NCBI GenBank assembly: GCA_015178975.1
Contig: WHVD01000043.1
Span: 124,001 to 188,000 of the forward strand
From: Hysterangium stoloniferum
Lineage: Eukaryota > Basidiomycota > Agaricomycetes > Hysterangiales > Hysterangiaceae
Direction of reading: 5' to 3'
DNA length: 64,000 nt
In this document: positions 23,433 through 33,908 of the stretch, in pieces
Numbering within the stretch: position 1 is the first letter of the stretch
Layout of the letters: each line of letters starts with the position of its first letter
Translations under genes and position numbers: made by a program
The notes under the pieces: model-generated
What the model saw: only the letters and a program-made list of their open reading frames with translations
What the model was told of the DNA's origin: nothing
Database searches by the model: none

Positions 23433-24235
23433 TGTTATGACTGGAAAATCCCACTGGACTCCAGGCACTAACTTGTATGCACCTACGCCCTAGACGCACC
23501 AATTGTCAGTTTACAGGAATTCCCACCTGGAATCCGTATGTCAGACTTGTCCACGTTCGACCTCATTACATCGTGTATCAGTCACCAGAATACCCCCAGA
23601 CTCCGTTCCCTGTCTATGTCTGATCTCGTCCCACACATCAGTCACCGGACCCCGCTCAGAATCTTGTCATCGCTCTAACTGAGCCCTGTTTCCGTTTTAG
23701 TCAAATGACCTGTCACAATTTGGACTCCGCTCCTGCTCCGTTTCCCATTATGATTTGTCACAATTTGGACTCCGCTCCATTCCATCCCATTCCTAACACC
23801 AAATTTGGTGTTTACTATTCCCATTTTATGTTTTGCTAGTTTCATTTCATTATTACTGGATTTGGTATGACATTCATTCCACGGTCTATATAGTCTGGCA
23901 GGTGTTGTACATACAATCCAGTCAGAAAATCAGCTTAGATTCCCCCCAGTAATCTAATACATTTTCCGCTCTAAACTCCTACTTGAATCACACCACTCAC
24001 GCTAGTCAGAGCCCATGGGCTCCGGCACATCTATCTCTCTTACCTATCTCGACCCATGACCTCCGACCTATGACCCCTCAACTCATGAACCCCACCCGGA
24101 CTCCCTGGGATTCCCATCTGCCTGTCTGAAATTGGACAACATGATCTCACAAGGGTGCAGCCCATAAGCTGAAGCCAAGTCCTACCAGATATTCCATGGG
24201 TTTCTCCGGAAACCCGCTGTGTACGTACCCTAACA
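23433..24235 (+). repeat. 3' LTR of Gypsy-A1 (family A)
   Basis: TGTTATGACT to CCCTAACA. Homologous throughout to 16276-17088. Most differences in the first 200 bases are transitions (for example CGACC to TGACT). Palindrome at about 23797-23814; CTATATAG near 23886. Confidence 0.95.
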
Positions 24236-24442
24236 CCTGACCTGAATCCCATAGAAAATCTTTGGTTCCACCTGAAGAAACAGCTCCAGAAATATCCTTC
24301 ACCACCAAAGGGAGTTTGGGAGTTATGGGGTGGAAGTGGAATGGCCAAAGATTGAGCCTCAGGAGTATCAGAAACTTATAGAAAGTATTCCAAGAAGACT
24401 AGCTGCTGTATAAAGGCCGAGGGAGGCCATGCAAAGTACTAG
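24236..24442 (+). pseudogene. Tc1-type transposase, C-terminal part after the Gypsy insertion
   Basis: With the duplicated CCTGA counted once, the frame runs from 'WPAWSPD' on the left into 'LNPIENLWFHLKK' here, supplying the catalytic Glu. A frame change follows; the usual tail (EWPKIEPQEYQKLIESI) is readable in another frame at about 24330-24385. Confidence 0.9.
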
Positions 24443-24513
24443 AATAACAAGATATCTGATTCAAAAAGAGCAGGGGACAAAACTGCCCCAATAATTGGTT
24501 ATTTTTAAATATC

Positions 24514-24681
24514 CACTATGACACCAATTTCCATGAATATTATGTAATACTTGGGTATATGAAAGTTAGTATGCTAGGGCATCTGCTAGAATATTTTTAC
24601 CATTTCAGGAAATTTATGTGATCAGTTATATAACATTTAATGGGAATTATCAAAACATTGGGACAGTTTTGTCCCCTACTG
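24514..24681 (-). repeat. Right terminal inverted repeat of the Tc1 element
   Basis: Reverse complement of 15220-15387. The tip GGGGACAAAACTG recurs in inverted form just inside the arm (about 24474-24486), an arrangement like the double binding sites in the IR/DR subgroup of Tc1 elements. Confidence 0.9.
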
Positions 24682-25008
24682 TATCTATACTCCGCAAATT
24701 TGCATCCAACCCAGTTCACATTTACTGGAATACCCTTACATGTGTACTACAGTATATCAAAGGTATTCTCAAATACAAGATAACATATGTTGGAAAATAC
24801 AAAGATCTCAAACCAATAGGCTATGCAGAAGCCAATTATGGTGAGGACCTTGACAACCAGCATTCATGGTCCAGACATGTCTTCATCCAGGCAGGCAGTC
24901 CAATGGCATGGGGAATTCAATATCAGCCAACTGTTGCTCTTTCAATCACAGAGACTGAGTATATGGCACTTACCAGGGCAATGAAACAAACCTTTTAGAT
25001 GTATTCAG
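24682..25008 (+). pseudogene. Copia-1 pol, segment 2 (RNase H)
   Basis: Continues the Copia-1 frame after the Tc1 insertion: 'SILRKFASNPVHIYW', then 'VLQYIKGILKYKITY', 'GYAEANYGEDLDNQHS' (canonical GYSDADWAGD), and 'ALSITETEYMAL' (canonical SSTEAEYMAL). An in-frame TAG at 24996 and then the Copia-2 insertion at 25009 follow. The frame resumes at 44184 on the other side of Copia-2. Confidence 0.88.
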
Positions 25009-26308
25009 TGTTGGAATTTGGGCATTGTGTACAACACTAAACTCCAAGTGTGAGAGGTACCTTGAAATATAGTCTTTTATTATGTTTTTTTCCTTATATT
25101 TTTTACTACTATATTTCACATTTATTCTTGTTTGTGTTAGTTCCAAGATCTATGTACACCCATGGGTACATAGACTTTTGTGGGTGCACACACAGTAGTC
25201 TTGTGTACACTAGCATGTGTAATTGAAAATCAGACACTTTTTACCCTGTAACCACAACTGGCCCAGACATTATCTTAAGTGTCCTGCAAGTTGTGATTGG
25301 GGTACCATCTCAACCATCTCTAACCATACACCTGGACACCTTACCACATATGCCACCATTCCCAACCACTCCCTTTGTTCAACTATTCAAGCATTCCACT
25401 CAATTACCCTTGACCATTGTTCTCCCATCAACCTTTGTTCTCCTTTTCCTGCCACATCCTCCTTATCTTCAGATTCCTTTTGTTACCACAATCTTATTGT
25501 TCCAAGCAGATATATAAGTATACATGGGAATCTTTTCGACCATAAAATCCTTTCCCACTCTTCCCTAGGGAGCCTCACATTCATCTTGTATCATACTGCT
25601 ATGAAAATAAAGAAAGCATAGTTCTGTCTGTGTTGACCCAGTGAGGCTGATAATGACAGTCTTTTACTAATGGCTATTAGCTACATCTATTCTAAGCTTC
25701 AGACTTATCATTGAAGCCCAGAATTATCCATTCGAACTCACTCATTATCACCTGCATCTCTTCACATTTTCTCACTTCTTTCCTGTGAACCACTCTTGGT
25801 CAACTCTATGTATTTCATTGGAGTCTTTACCTGAATTGTACCATAAAGGTCAATTCATTTATTCATCCTAATTGCCTACAGTTCCCTTATGGTTGCTTAT
25901 GGTGATTATCCCCCTTTTCTCTTATATTGTACTTTGATAGTCAATATAACTTAGTTGTACCTAGAAGGTTGACATTCTTCATACTCTTCACACCAAGACA
26001 ACATGATCAAGTGGTGCAGCTATTTTTAGCTACACAATGAGAATGCAATCCCTTTATGCCACTCCTATTGTTCATGCCATCCATATTGTCCCCCTTGCCA
26101 TATATACACTAGCTTCTCTATTATACTAGACCTCAGTCCATTATATGCTAATTTTATATGAGACTATGGTGAGCAATTCTTTAATACTGGTACTTAAATA
26201 TTTATACTAATAATGAATTAGCTATAATATTTAGGTACTTAATATAGTCCATTATATGCTACTGTTATATGAGACTGAGCTATAATATTTAGGTCTTACT
26301 TTTTAACA
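25009..26308 (+). repeat. 5' LTR of Copia-2, split by a solo LTR-F
   Basis: TGTTGGAATTTGG to TTTTTAACA. Homologous to 43874-44183. Interrupted at 25049-25992. Confidence 0.92.
25049..25992 (+). mobile_element. Solo LTR, family F, in the Copia-2 5' LTR
   Basis: TGTGAGAGGTACC to CTCTTCACA, flanked by CCAAG at 25044-25048 and 25993-25997. Same family as 30162-30794 and 57253-57900, but longer in the middle (944 against 633-648 bases). The uninterrupted Copia-2 3' LTR has CCGAG at the target site, which confirms the insertion point. Confidence 0.93.
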
Positions 26309-26389
26309 GATTATGGACCTATACTTTTAAGTGGGACCACCATCATCTTATCTCTACTCTATATCCTTGCATTGTTTTCTTTATTCCAT

Positions 26390-26505
26390 ATGACTACCCC
26401 AACTTCCATGGATGCCTTTGCACCCTCTACTATACTCATCCATACCAATATTACTTACATGGGACCCAAGCTTGGCAAGCTCAAGTTGAACTATTGCCCT
26501 TGGCT
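26390..26505 (+). pseudogene. Copia-2 gag, first 38 codons
   Basis: The first ATG after the 5' LTR opens a short frame (MTTPTSMDAFAPS...) ending at a TGA (about 26507), where sequence related to Gypsy-F RNase H takes over. Position and strand fit the start of a Copia gag; no domain is long enough to confirm it. Confidence 0.45.
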
Positions 26506-27928
26506 TTGAGCTGCAGACCTCTTTGTTAGAGCATATCCTTCTGATCACTGACCATGCGGTGTTACAATGGGCCAGGTCTTACGAGAATACCAATCGTCGA
26601 CTGGCCACATGGGGGGCGGTATACGCTGCATACCCCAGTCTGGAGATCTTACATACATAGAGCGGGACGGATACACAGCAATGTTGACCCACTGTCTAGA
26701 CTTCCCTGAGTACCTGACTGTGCTAGTCCCACGAGAGACAACCTCTTACCAATTGTAGTGGATTCTTACAACTGGAATGACAGTGAGACATTATGGGAGA
26801 ACAAACCAGCAGAAAAGGCCATTTTTCTTACTCACCACGAGTTAGTTGAACCAGTTGGAACCCTCCCTAGAAATAATGAAATCGATGAGGCGAACCTTAC
26901 TCTCTCGAATCCCCAATTGCTTATAGAAATCGACGAGAATTACATTAAGGAACTTCGCGATGGATCCCAGAAAGACCCCACTTTCAGAAATCATTACACC
27001 ACCGATCCCATTTCCCCCAATATGGTGGCTACCCCTTCGCATTATTTCATTGGCAAGAATAAGCTATTGTTCTTCTGAGATTTGGATCAGAAAAGTCGAA
27101 TCTGCATTCCTAGCAGCATGACGTCAACAATACTCAAACTGATACATGACAACCCCTTTGAAGGAGCTCATGCAGGTGGCCACAGACTTTTTCAGCTGAT
27201 GAAGGACCATTTCTTCTGGCCTAGGATGTTGCACAACTGCATGGCATACACTTGCAATATGCCAGAAAACTAAGGTTGATCATTCCACTCGACAAGGAGC
27301 CCTTCGACCCACCTTAAGGCCATTTGAGGTTGTCTCAATGGACCTGATTACTGGATTGCATCCATCTGCAGAGGGCAATTACTCAGCCATCTTTGTTGCT
27401 GTGGATAAACTCACGTGTTTTTTAATTTGTGAGCCCATGACTTCAGATTTATCTGCAGAAGGATTCACGCGAATCTTTGTGAATAAAGTGGCCGCTCCTT
27501 TCGGCCTACCCTCAAGGATAATCTGTGATCGAGACAAGAGGTGGACCTGTAGGTTCTGGAGAGAGGTCTGCAAGGTATACGGAAGTGCCCTTGCGGTATC
27601 CTCATCCCATCATCCTCAAATGGACAGTGAAATGGAGAACACCAACACTATCGTTGAGCAAATGCTCAGAGTGTACTGTGCTTCTTCAAAAGAGGAATGG
27701 TCTAAATGGACTCAGGTAGTGGCTCATACTTACAATTTGACAGTTCAGAGCTCAACCAGCTACGTGCCAGCCTTTTTGCTGATGGGCTACTTACTGAGGG
27801 GAATGTCTCGCTGCCTAGAAAAAGACGACCCCGTGGTTCCCAGAGAGTTATCAGATAGCCCTTTAGCCAACCAATGGATCTTAGAACTGGAAAACCATCG
27901 ACAAGTCACTCGGGATTGGATTGCATGA
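26505..27928 (+). pseudogene. Gypsy-F2 pol: end of RNase H and integrase
   Basis: RNase H end: 'TDHAVLQWARSYENTNRRLA' (about 26550-26610). Linker 26758-27078. HHCC finger: H27149-H27183 region, then C-x2-C after a frameshift (about 27255). The integrase core is better preserved than in F3: 'SMDLITGLHPS' (D1, about 27340), 'IICDRDKRWTCRFW' (D2, about 27520) and E within 'MENTN' (about 27632), where the usual DGQTE reads DSEME. The frame ends at a TGA (27926) in 'GCATGAGCA', consistent with CGA decaying to TGA. Confidence 0.88.
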
Positions 27929-28002
27929 GCACAAGAAACCCAAGCTCACAGCTACAATAAGAAAAGGAGATCGGTGGAAGATCGTCCACATTCCCTACAC
28001 GA

Positions 28003-28695
28003 ATGGACTCTGTTTCAAAAGCTACGCCCCTGTCCTCTGATACTTGGGGGGCTCCCTCGGGAAGATGGAGCGAAACCCCCCCACCTTCTCATAGTATTTT
28101 CCCTTCCACTGAGGAGGAGATCAGGAAAAAATGGCAGTCTGAGGCTTTCTCCATGCAGGTTCAGGAGGAATTAAAAATGCTCAAGAGGAAAAGGAGGGAG
28201 GAGTACTTAGAAGGACAGCAGAAGATGGGTGCTAGGGATAATGTCCCTTCAAGGTGGACACGGCGGGAATGGAGGAGAATGCAAGGACACAACAATCCTT
28301 CCACCATTGCTCCCCCTTCGGGTCATAAGTGGATGGATTTTGCTGAGACAGATTGCAGCAATGGGGGCATGCTGTGCATTCGGAGCGTAGGACAGAAAAA
28401 CAGGAAAGGAAAAGACAGGGTCACCTTCTACGATTGGGATAAAGTACGGAGAATCAAACTACAAAGCATTGCATTGCGACGTGGGGACAGCGCTGCACAA
28501 CCTCCCAGACCTCCTTCCCAACGTGGGCCTCAGGAATGGACCTACCAGATGGGGCCCATCGATTCTTCATCCAATTCAGAGGATGACCGATTGCGCTACC
28601 CCACCTATGATGGCAAGTACCTTGGTGCTGATTGTCACGAAGGATTTTTACTTCCTGACAACATTCACTTCTTCACGAGTGACCCTAATCAATGA
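28003..28695 (+). CDS. Gypsy-F2 extra ORF: charged coiled-coil protein, 230 aa
   Basis: An uninterrupted frame after integrase. Residues 1-40 are Ser/Thr/Pro-rich. Residues 41-80 form a strongly charged helix (EEEIRKKWQSEAF, then EELKMLKRKRREE) that could be a coiled coil and basic region. The rest is mixed, with basic 'RKGKDRVTFYDWDKVRR' and an aromatic C-terminus. It may be a C-terminal extension of integrase thrown out of frame, or a separate protein. I do not recognise the family. The stop codon (TGA, 28693) overlaps a following ATG. The F3 copy has lost this region. Confidence 0.5.
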   Translation: MDSVSKATPLSSDTWGAPSGRWSETPPPSHSIFPSTEEEIRKKWQSEAFSMQVQEELKMLKRKRREEYLEGQQKMGARDNVPSRWTRREWRRMQGHNNPSTIAPPSGHKWMDFAETDCSNGGMLCIRSVGQKNRKGKDRVTFYDWDKVRRIKLQSIALRRGDSAAQPPRPPSQRGPQEWTYQMGPIDSSSNSEDDRLRYPTYDGKYLGADCHEGFLLPDNIHFFTSDPNQ

Positions 28696-28719
28696 TGAAA
28701 ACTGCCGACTTCCGTCAGA

Positions 28720-30150
28720 GTTTGGAGGGGGTATTGTCCAGCCGACCCCGCGATGCTGTCCAGCTCCACTCCCCTCTCTCCACCTCCACCCATCTCTTCC
28801 ATACCTCCACTGCAGTGCTTTACACCCTTTTCAGAGCTGCCAGGAGGTCTCAAACCATCCATCGACCTGCCTTATCTTCCCCCTATACCATTACCTCTCC
28901 CCTCTGCTGGATATTCCCTCACACCACCACCCGCACCCACACCAAAGCCTTCTCCAGCACCGCAGCTGACTCCACCCCTCCGCACGTCACCTCACCCCTG
29001 TCACCATCTGCTCTACCCCGACGCCATTGCTCCCTGCAGTGTTGGACACTTCCCTTGTTCCCCCGCCAGCGCGGAGTCCACCACCCGTCTCTCCCTACTC
29101 ACCTTGTGTTTCCCTAGGGAGCCCCATTCAACAACCCAATATTACATTAATGGATGTTGATCACCCTACCTCAGAAGTCCTCGCGACGCCCCCCTCAGGT
29201 ATGGAGGACGTCCTTGAGGCACCCCTATCAGCCACGGAGGTCTCCAAGGAACCTCCCTCAGCAATGGAAGTCTTTGAGGAGCCTCCCCCCTTAAGTGACA
29301 AGGTGAAAGGGAAATGGAAGGCTGATGTTCAGGCCAACGAGCCCCTCGTCATTAACCCTTCCCCAGCCGACCCCATTTGCAGCCCCTTGCTGCAGTCACC
29401 CTCTCCCTCTCACTCTCAGGACATGGCTGCCTTAGCTCATTCCTTCCAGGCAGGTTGGATGTGCGTGTCCATTAACTACCCCTCCAATATCTTCACTGTG
29501 GGATGCACATTGACATGACTGGGACCAACCTTGTGGCACCCCCTTCTTAAAGGGCATATTCAAGGGTATAGTAGGTCTCTCATATTGTCAGACCGCATGA
29601 GTACATTTTACTTATGCGTCAACGACCCTAAGGAGCAGCTGCATTTGGTGGAGGATATCGAATGGGTTGAACTCTCCATGTTTCGGTCCCTGCTCGTCGA
29701 CTCCTCTTGCATTCTTCCTGAGCACGCATCAATCCACTGGGCTGTGGACCTAGTCGATTTTTTGGAGCAACTGTTGTCGGATTCCAACACCTCGGGAGGA
29801 TTTCCCCCGAGCAGAGACGCGAGCTGCACACCACTTCTCACTCCTACCCCACCATCACTACACCCTCGACCTCCTCTCATTGCCCACATCACTGACACCT
29901 CCGCTGATCATGTTCATGCCATCATTTGAACATGCCAGAAGGCCTACAGTCATTGGGTCTCATCGATCCAGAAGCTGGATGGGTCGACATCCGCCAATGA
30001 CGTTTTGAGGCAGGAAGACATTGCTCTTTCCTTCCATGCCAAGTGTCTCGCCTGGGGAAATGCTATCCTACATCTCAGAGGTTCATCACAGGATGCATGG
30101 GGAGGAGTTCCAAGCATCCTTTGACACCTTCTTTGACATAGCTCTTCGAC
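28720..30150 (+). pseudogene. Gypsy-F2 third ORF, proline-rich then globular, unknown
   Basis: Between the 230-codon frame and the 3' LTR a coding-like stretch continues in the same direction. First comes a proline-rich segment (28753-29160, with PPAPTPKPSPAPQ). After one frame change (near 29030) a frame runs about 1.1 kb with only two in-frame TGA codons (29516, 29927). It contains an acidic repeat-like part (alternating EDVLEAPLS / EEPPP units), 'KVKGKWKADV', and a globular-looking segment (STFYLCVNDPKEQLHLVEDI ... WAVDLVDFLEQLL). No transmembrane segment is seen, so an envelope role is not suggested. Function unknown; few lesions over 1.1 kb argue it was once translated. Confidence 0.5.
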
Positions 30151-30161
30151 CTGGGGGGCAC

Positions 30162-30794
30162 TGTGAGAGGTATGGCAAAATATACTCAGGAAATATAGTC
30201 TGGATGAGCTCATACTATATTCCCTTTATTATTTCTACTCTCTCTATTTTATTATACACTTATAATTAGTTTGACGACCTATGTATATGGTACATCGACT
30301 CTTGTGGGCACATACACACCAGACTTATGTATTCTAGTGCCCGTAGTTAAAACTCAGACACTTTTTTACCTCACAACCACGACTTACCCAGACACACAGT
30401 TAGTGTCCTGTAAGTTGTGATTGAGGTATCGTCTCGACCGTCATAGACGGGCTTCAACTATCTACATAATCTTAGTTTCAAACTGTACCAGTCGAAACCC
30501 CATTTATATCTCAATCCGCGCGGACAACATCCACGCTACTCTATCATTCGACTCTCGTTACTCTTTTCTACACTTGAGCAGTCACTCGGAATAGCACCTA
30601 ACGGTCGATTCCTTTTATTCATTGTAGCTATCTACTCTACCTTAGATAGTTACTTCACCCAGACGTATTGCACTAAATAGTCAATACTTGTTCAGCATGT
30701 ATTGAATTTAGACAGTCAATACAACTACGTGTCATACCTAAACGGTCGATATTCTTCGTATATAGAATGGTTAGAACCTCCACCACTCTTCACA
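30162..30794 (+). repeat. 3' LTR of Gypsy-F2 (family F)
   Basis: TGTGAGAGGTATG to CTCTTCACA, 633 bases; preceded by a G-rich tract (CTGGGGGGCAC) that may be the polypurine tract. Confidence 0.88.
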
Positions 30795-30889
30795 CACAGA
30801 GTCCCATCCCACATAACTTCCGATTGAGAATCAGAGTTTGTATCTCACTTCTTTAGATCCCTCAGAAAATCTTTGCACATGAAGCTACA
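30795..30889 (+). pseudogene. Gypsy-A2 integrase fragment, catalytic-core part
   Basis: Matches the A1 integrase from 'HRVPSHVTS' to 'LDMKLH'. It keeps the catalytic Asp ('TSD') that A1 has lost, but the next codon is TGA where A1 has CGA. Followed directly by the C1 LTR. Confidence 0.85.
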
Positions 30890-33013
30890 TGTAATGTATT
30901 CAGGGGATTCTCTTAGATAGCTCAATATATGCTATAGTGTCACAGAGCTTCAACAATAAAACAAGCAAAGGTCCAGTAATTTAAATACTGATAGATTAAT
31001 GAGCTGTGCTATTAAGCTTAAACAACTCAAATCAATGCTTATTTTGATTATTGAAAGGTTCAATAGAACTGTGTATGACTCTTTTAGCAATAAAAGAACT
31101 ATTCCTTGAGAATAGGGGCTAGAAGCTGAATATATGCGCAGTAACTTAGCAGAGACTTGATATAAAGCTTCGGATTCTTGTATGCTTATTTGTAACTATT
31201 AATAGTTATTTAACAAGGTGTTAAATAATTTATTAATAGAGAAAATAATTTGTATTGGATTATCTGAGTGCTTGTACTTGATTAATTCAATAAACTTAGG
31301 GCTGGGCCTTGAGTAATCTAGTATTGGCAGGGATTTCAGTAAGGATACTTAGATACTTATTAGGTTTATTATCTAATTAATAAGCCTAAAGGGTAGCTGT
31401 GAGGCTGGGGAACTTAGATGATTAGCTAAGTCCAAGAGTTGCTGACAAAGATTCAAGATGCTGCAAGTGTAGGTGCTTGCAGTGAGTGTATCAGACTAAG
31501 GCTATTATTGTCCTTAGGATGATTAGATAAGCTTCTGAGCTGTGCAGTAAAATGTGTGTGATAGATGATTTTATTGGAAACTTAGCCCTCCTTATATACA
31601 TTTTGATAACTCAATGATTAGCTAACTATTTAGTTTATGAGGTCATTAGTTAGATCATAATGACCTCATATTCTACTCATTATTTACCCTTTATTTATCA
31701 TGTGATTCCCTTCTCTGAGACAAGGGTTCTAACCTCTTGCTTGAACATGAAGGTTCAAGGCTGCGGTCCCGGGACGGAAGCAAACAATGAGTCAGCGGAA
31801 TCTAAGGTAGGCATCACTTTAGTTCAGCACCTTATGTAATCATATTACTAAGCGCCAAGAGTGGCCAAATTTGTGAATCAAATTTTTGAAAAATTTATTA
31901 TAAAGTCAAAAATGAATTGGAGGGTCACTATACAGAGAGTTCTTGAATCTCTGGGTAATAATCTCTAGAATTTTTATCATTTTCATCATCTGAGTCCAAA
32001 TCATGAGCAAGATCTGGTAGAGGTTCTAATTGAAATCATCATCATCTGGGACATCCTTGATTGTCACTGAGGGCTTTTTTTGTACCTTGGATCCAAGGTT
32101 TTTGATGTGAGATTGTACAGCTTTAGTTAGACTTCTGAGGCATGGTAGTAGAACTGTGCAACTGTGTGTTTGCTACTGCACTGCTTATGTAATGCTGCCT
32201 GTGATCAAGTGCACAGCTTACTGCACAAGTACATGTGCAACTATACCCTCTTTTTCTTAGGAGAATTTTTATGGAAGTAATATAGGTACATATATTTGAA
32301 TTTAATACAGTTTTCTTTCCCAATTTTAGGCCCTTAAAACAAGGCTGCCCAATATATCATGTGATGATTATGTAAGCGGCCAATACTGACAGTGTCGAAA
32401 TTTTGAAAATCTCATAATCACATGGAAATGCGTTTTAAGCATTCAGAGACTCAAAAAAAAAAGTCAAAATTTGTAAGTCCTACTACTTGGCAAGGGTGAA
32501 TTATTTTTCAAGTTTTAAACCTGAGAACTGGAGGAATGGATCCCAACTCCACTTCCATGGGCTTTAATTACAGATTATCTATGTTGTGGAAGCACAGAAA
32601 GAAGTGTGAGTAGGTCACTTTTTTGCTTACATAAACAGGTGCCAAACTAAAGTGATGCCTACCTTAATAATGACTCGGGTAGTCACATCCGTGACTTGTG
32701 TGACATCCCGACACCGGAGGCTTATCTAATAAGTCACATGACTTCAAAAATGCGCAAACTGGGCTGCAGCAAGGTGCCGAAAGGTAATAACTAAGTAAAT
32801 AAAATATAAATAATTAGTTAAAAATTATAATAAATTAACTAAGATATAATAGCATAATATGAGTTCATATATGCTATTATTATGCGAAGTTAAAAGGAAT
32901 AGAGCCTTATATTTCACAATAAAAATATAATAAAAATACAATAAATTCGAGAAAATATTAAAAAATTCAAAGAAAATTAAGAGAAAATTATGAGATAAAG
33001 CTGATACCTCACA
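30890..33013 (+). mobile_element. Solo LTR-like element, family C, copy C1
   Basis: Starts TGTAATGTATTC, ends GATACCTCACA, flanked by CTACA at 30885-30889 and 33014-33018, where the Gypsy-A integrase frame resumes. It contains a TIR transposon (31805-32664), leaving a net length of about 1.26 kb. It shares start, end and much of the body with C2. No coding region is seen, so I call it a solo LTR; an unusual noncoding element is the alternative. Confidence 0.85.
31805..32664. mobile_element. 860-bp TIR DNA transposon with TA target duplication
   Basis: Terminal inverted repeats of about 30 bases (AGGTAGGCATCACTTTAGTT at both ends) flanked by TA at 31803-31804 and 32665-32666. On the minus strand the interior has a short region that could encode an acidic tail (run of Asp, about 32030-32045), but no transposase domain. 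Best read as a non-autonomous Tc1/mariner-pogo superfamily element; a truncated relative is at 9139-9420. Confidence 0.8.
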
Positions 33014-33548
33014 CTACACTTCACATCCAAATACCACCCAGAAGGCAATGGAAAAACTGAGCATGTCAATCAGGCATTGGAACAATATCTCCATGTATAT
33101 TGCAACTGTCAACAGGACAATTGGAAATCTCTGTTACCACTTGCAGAATTTGCTTACAACAATGCACCCTCAGCCACTACTGGTATTTCCCTGTTCTTTG
33201 CAAATAAAGGGTATAATCCAAATATTATGGTACACCCAGAATGGAACCTTGCCTCAGCCCATGCTCAATAGTTCGTCATGGACCTCCACAAGTTCCATGA
33301 GGAACTCCAGACCATGATAAAAGTTACCCAAGAGCAATATCAGCATTCAGCAGATAAAAACTGGACTCTGCCATCCAACTTCAAAATTGGTGAGTGTGTT
33401 TTTTCAAAGCTCAATTTTTCCAGACTACCCATCCATCAAAGAAACTCACTGAAAAATATTTAGGTCCATTTGAGTTAATAGCACAAGTTGGTTCAGTTTC
33501 ATGGACCCTGTGGCTTCTGGATAGCATGTGCACGGTACACCCAGTATT
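33014..33548 (+). pseudogene. Gypsy-A2 integrase, C-terminal part
   Basis: Resumes with 'LHFTSKYHPEGNGKTEH' (catalytic Glu in GKTE), 'EQYLHVYCNCQQDNWKSLL', 'LAEFAYNNAPSATTGIS' and the integrase C-terminal region to about 33480. Stops and a frameshift are present. It is cut by the C2 LTR at 33549; the frame resumes at 36499. Confidence 0.88.
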
Positions 33549-33908
33549 TGTAATGGATTCAGCTATTTACTCTCTCAAATAGTTAACAAATGTTGACACA
33601 GCAAGGGAATCAATAAATAAACAAATAAGGGTCCAGTAATTTAAATACTGATAGATTAATTAGTTGCACTATTAAGCTTAAACAACTAAAGTCATATTTG
33701 TTTGGTCTCTTGACAAATTCAGATGAACTTGTAGTGACATGCTCTACAAAAGTTAAGTTCTTCTTGAGAATAAAGGTTCAGGAGCTGAATGTATACACAA
33801 TAAGTCAGCAGAAACTTGTTGTGAGCCTTCACTTTCTTGTAGTGTTTTAGTTTACTATTTATAAAGATTTAACCAGCTGTTAAATAATTTATAAATAGAG
33901 AGATTGTC

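Larger units (their letters stand above)
16276..24235 (+). mobile_element. Gypsy-A1: full-length chromodomain Ty3/Gypsy retrotransposon
   Basis: A complete 7960-base element with two family-A LTRs (813 and 803 bases) and a perfect 5-base TSD CCTGA (16271-16275, 24236-24240) inside the Tc1 transposase gene. Order: LTR, gag with zinc knuckle, protease, RT, RNase H, integrase, chromodomain, an antisense accessory gene, polypurine tract, LTR. Pol carries stops and frameshifts, so the copy is inactive, but few lesions remain per kilobase. The LTRs differ mostly by C/T and G/A changes. Confidence 0.96.
15220..24681 (+). mobile_element. Tc1/mariner DNA transposon, split by Gypsy-A1
   Basis: A DD34E Tc1-like transposon of about 1.5 kb net length, flanked by TA (15218-15219 and 24682-24683) with long terminal inverted repeats of about 168 bases. 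It lies in the RNase H region of the Copia-1 pol. A complete Gypsy element (16276-24235, TSD CCTGA) interrupts its transposase one codon before the end of the 'SPDLNPIENLW' motif region. Confidence 0.93.
26505..30794 (+). mobile_element. Gypsy-F2: 3' part of a second Gypsy family, with 3' LTR
   Basis: Starts abruptly in RNase H and runs through integrase and an extra coding region to a 3' LTR (30162-30794). The 5' LTR, gag, protease and RT are absent. It parallels Gypsy-F3 (57253-63336), with which it shares RNase H-to-integrase. The sequence just after the LTR (CACAG, 30795) is Gypsy-A integrase, so F2 apparently inserted into Gypsy-A2 and its left part was later deleted. Confidence 0.85.

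Noticed and set aside
28469-29117. Overlapping proline/histidine-rich frames
   Set aside because: Two of the three frames are shadows; only the one continuing toward 29027-30150 was kept, with low confidence.
28720-30150. Envelope-like protein of a Gypsy element
   Set aside because: No signal peptide, transmembrane segment or furin-like site is visible; I left the function open.
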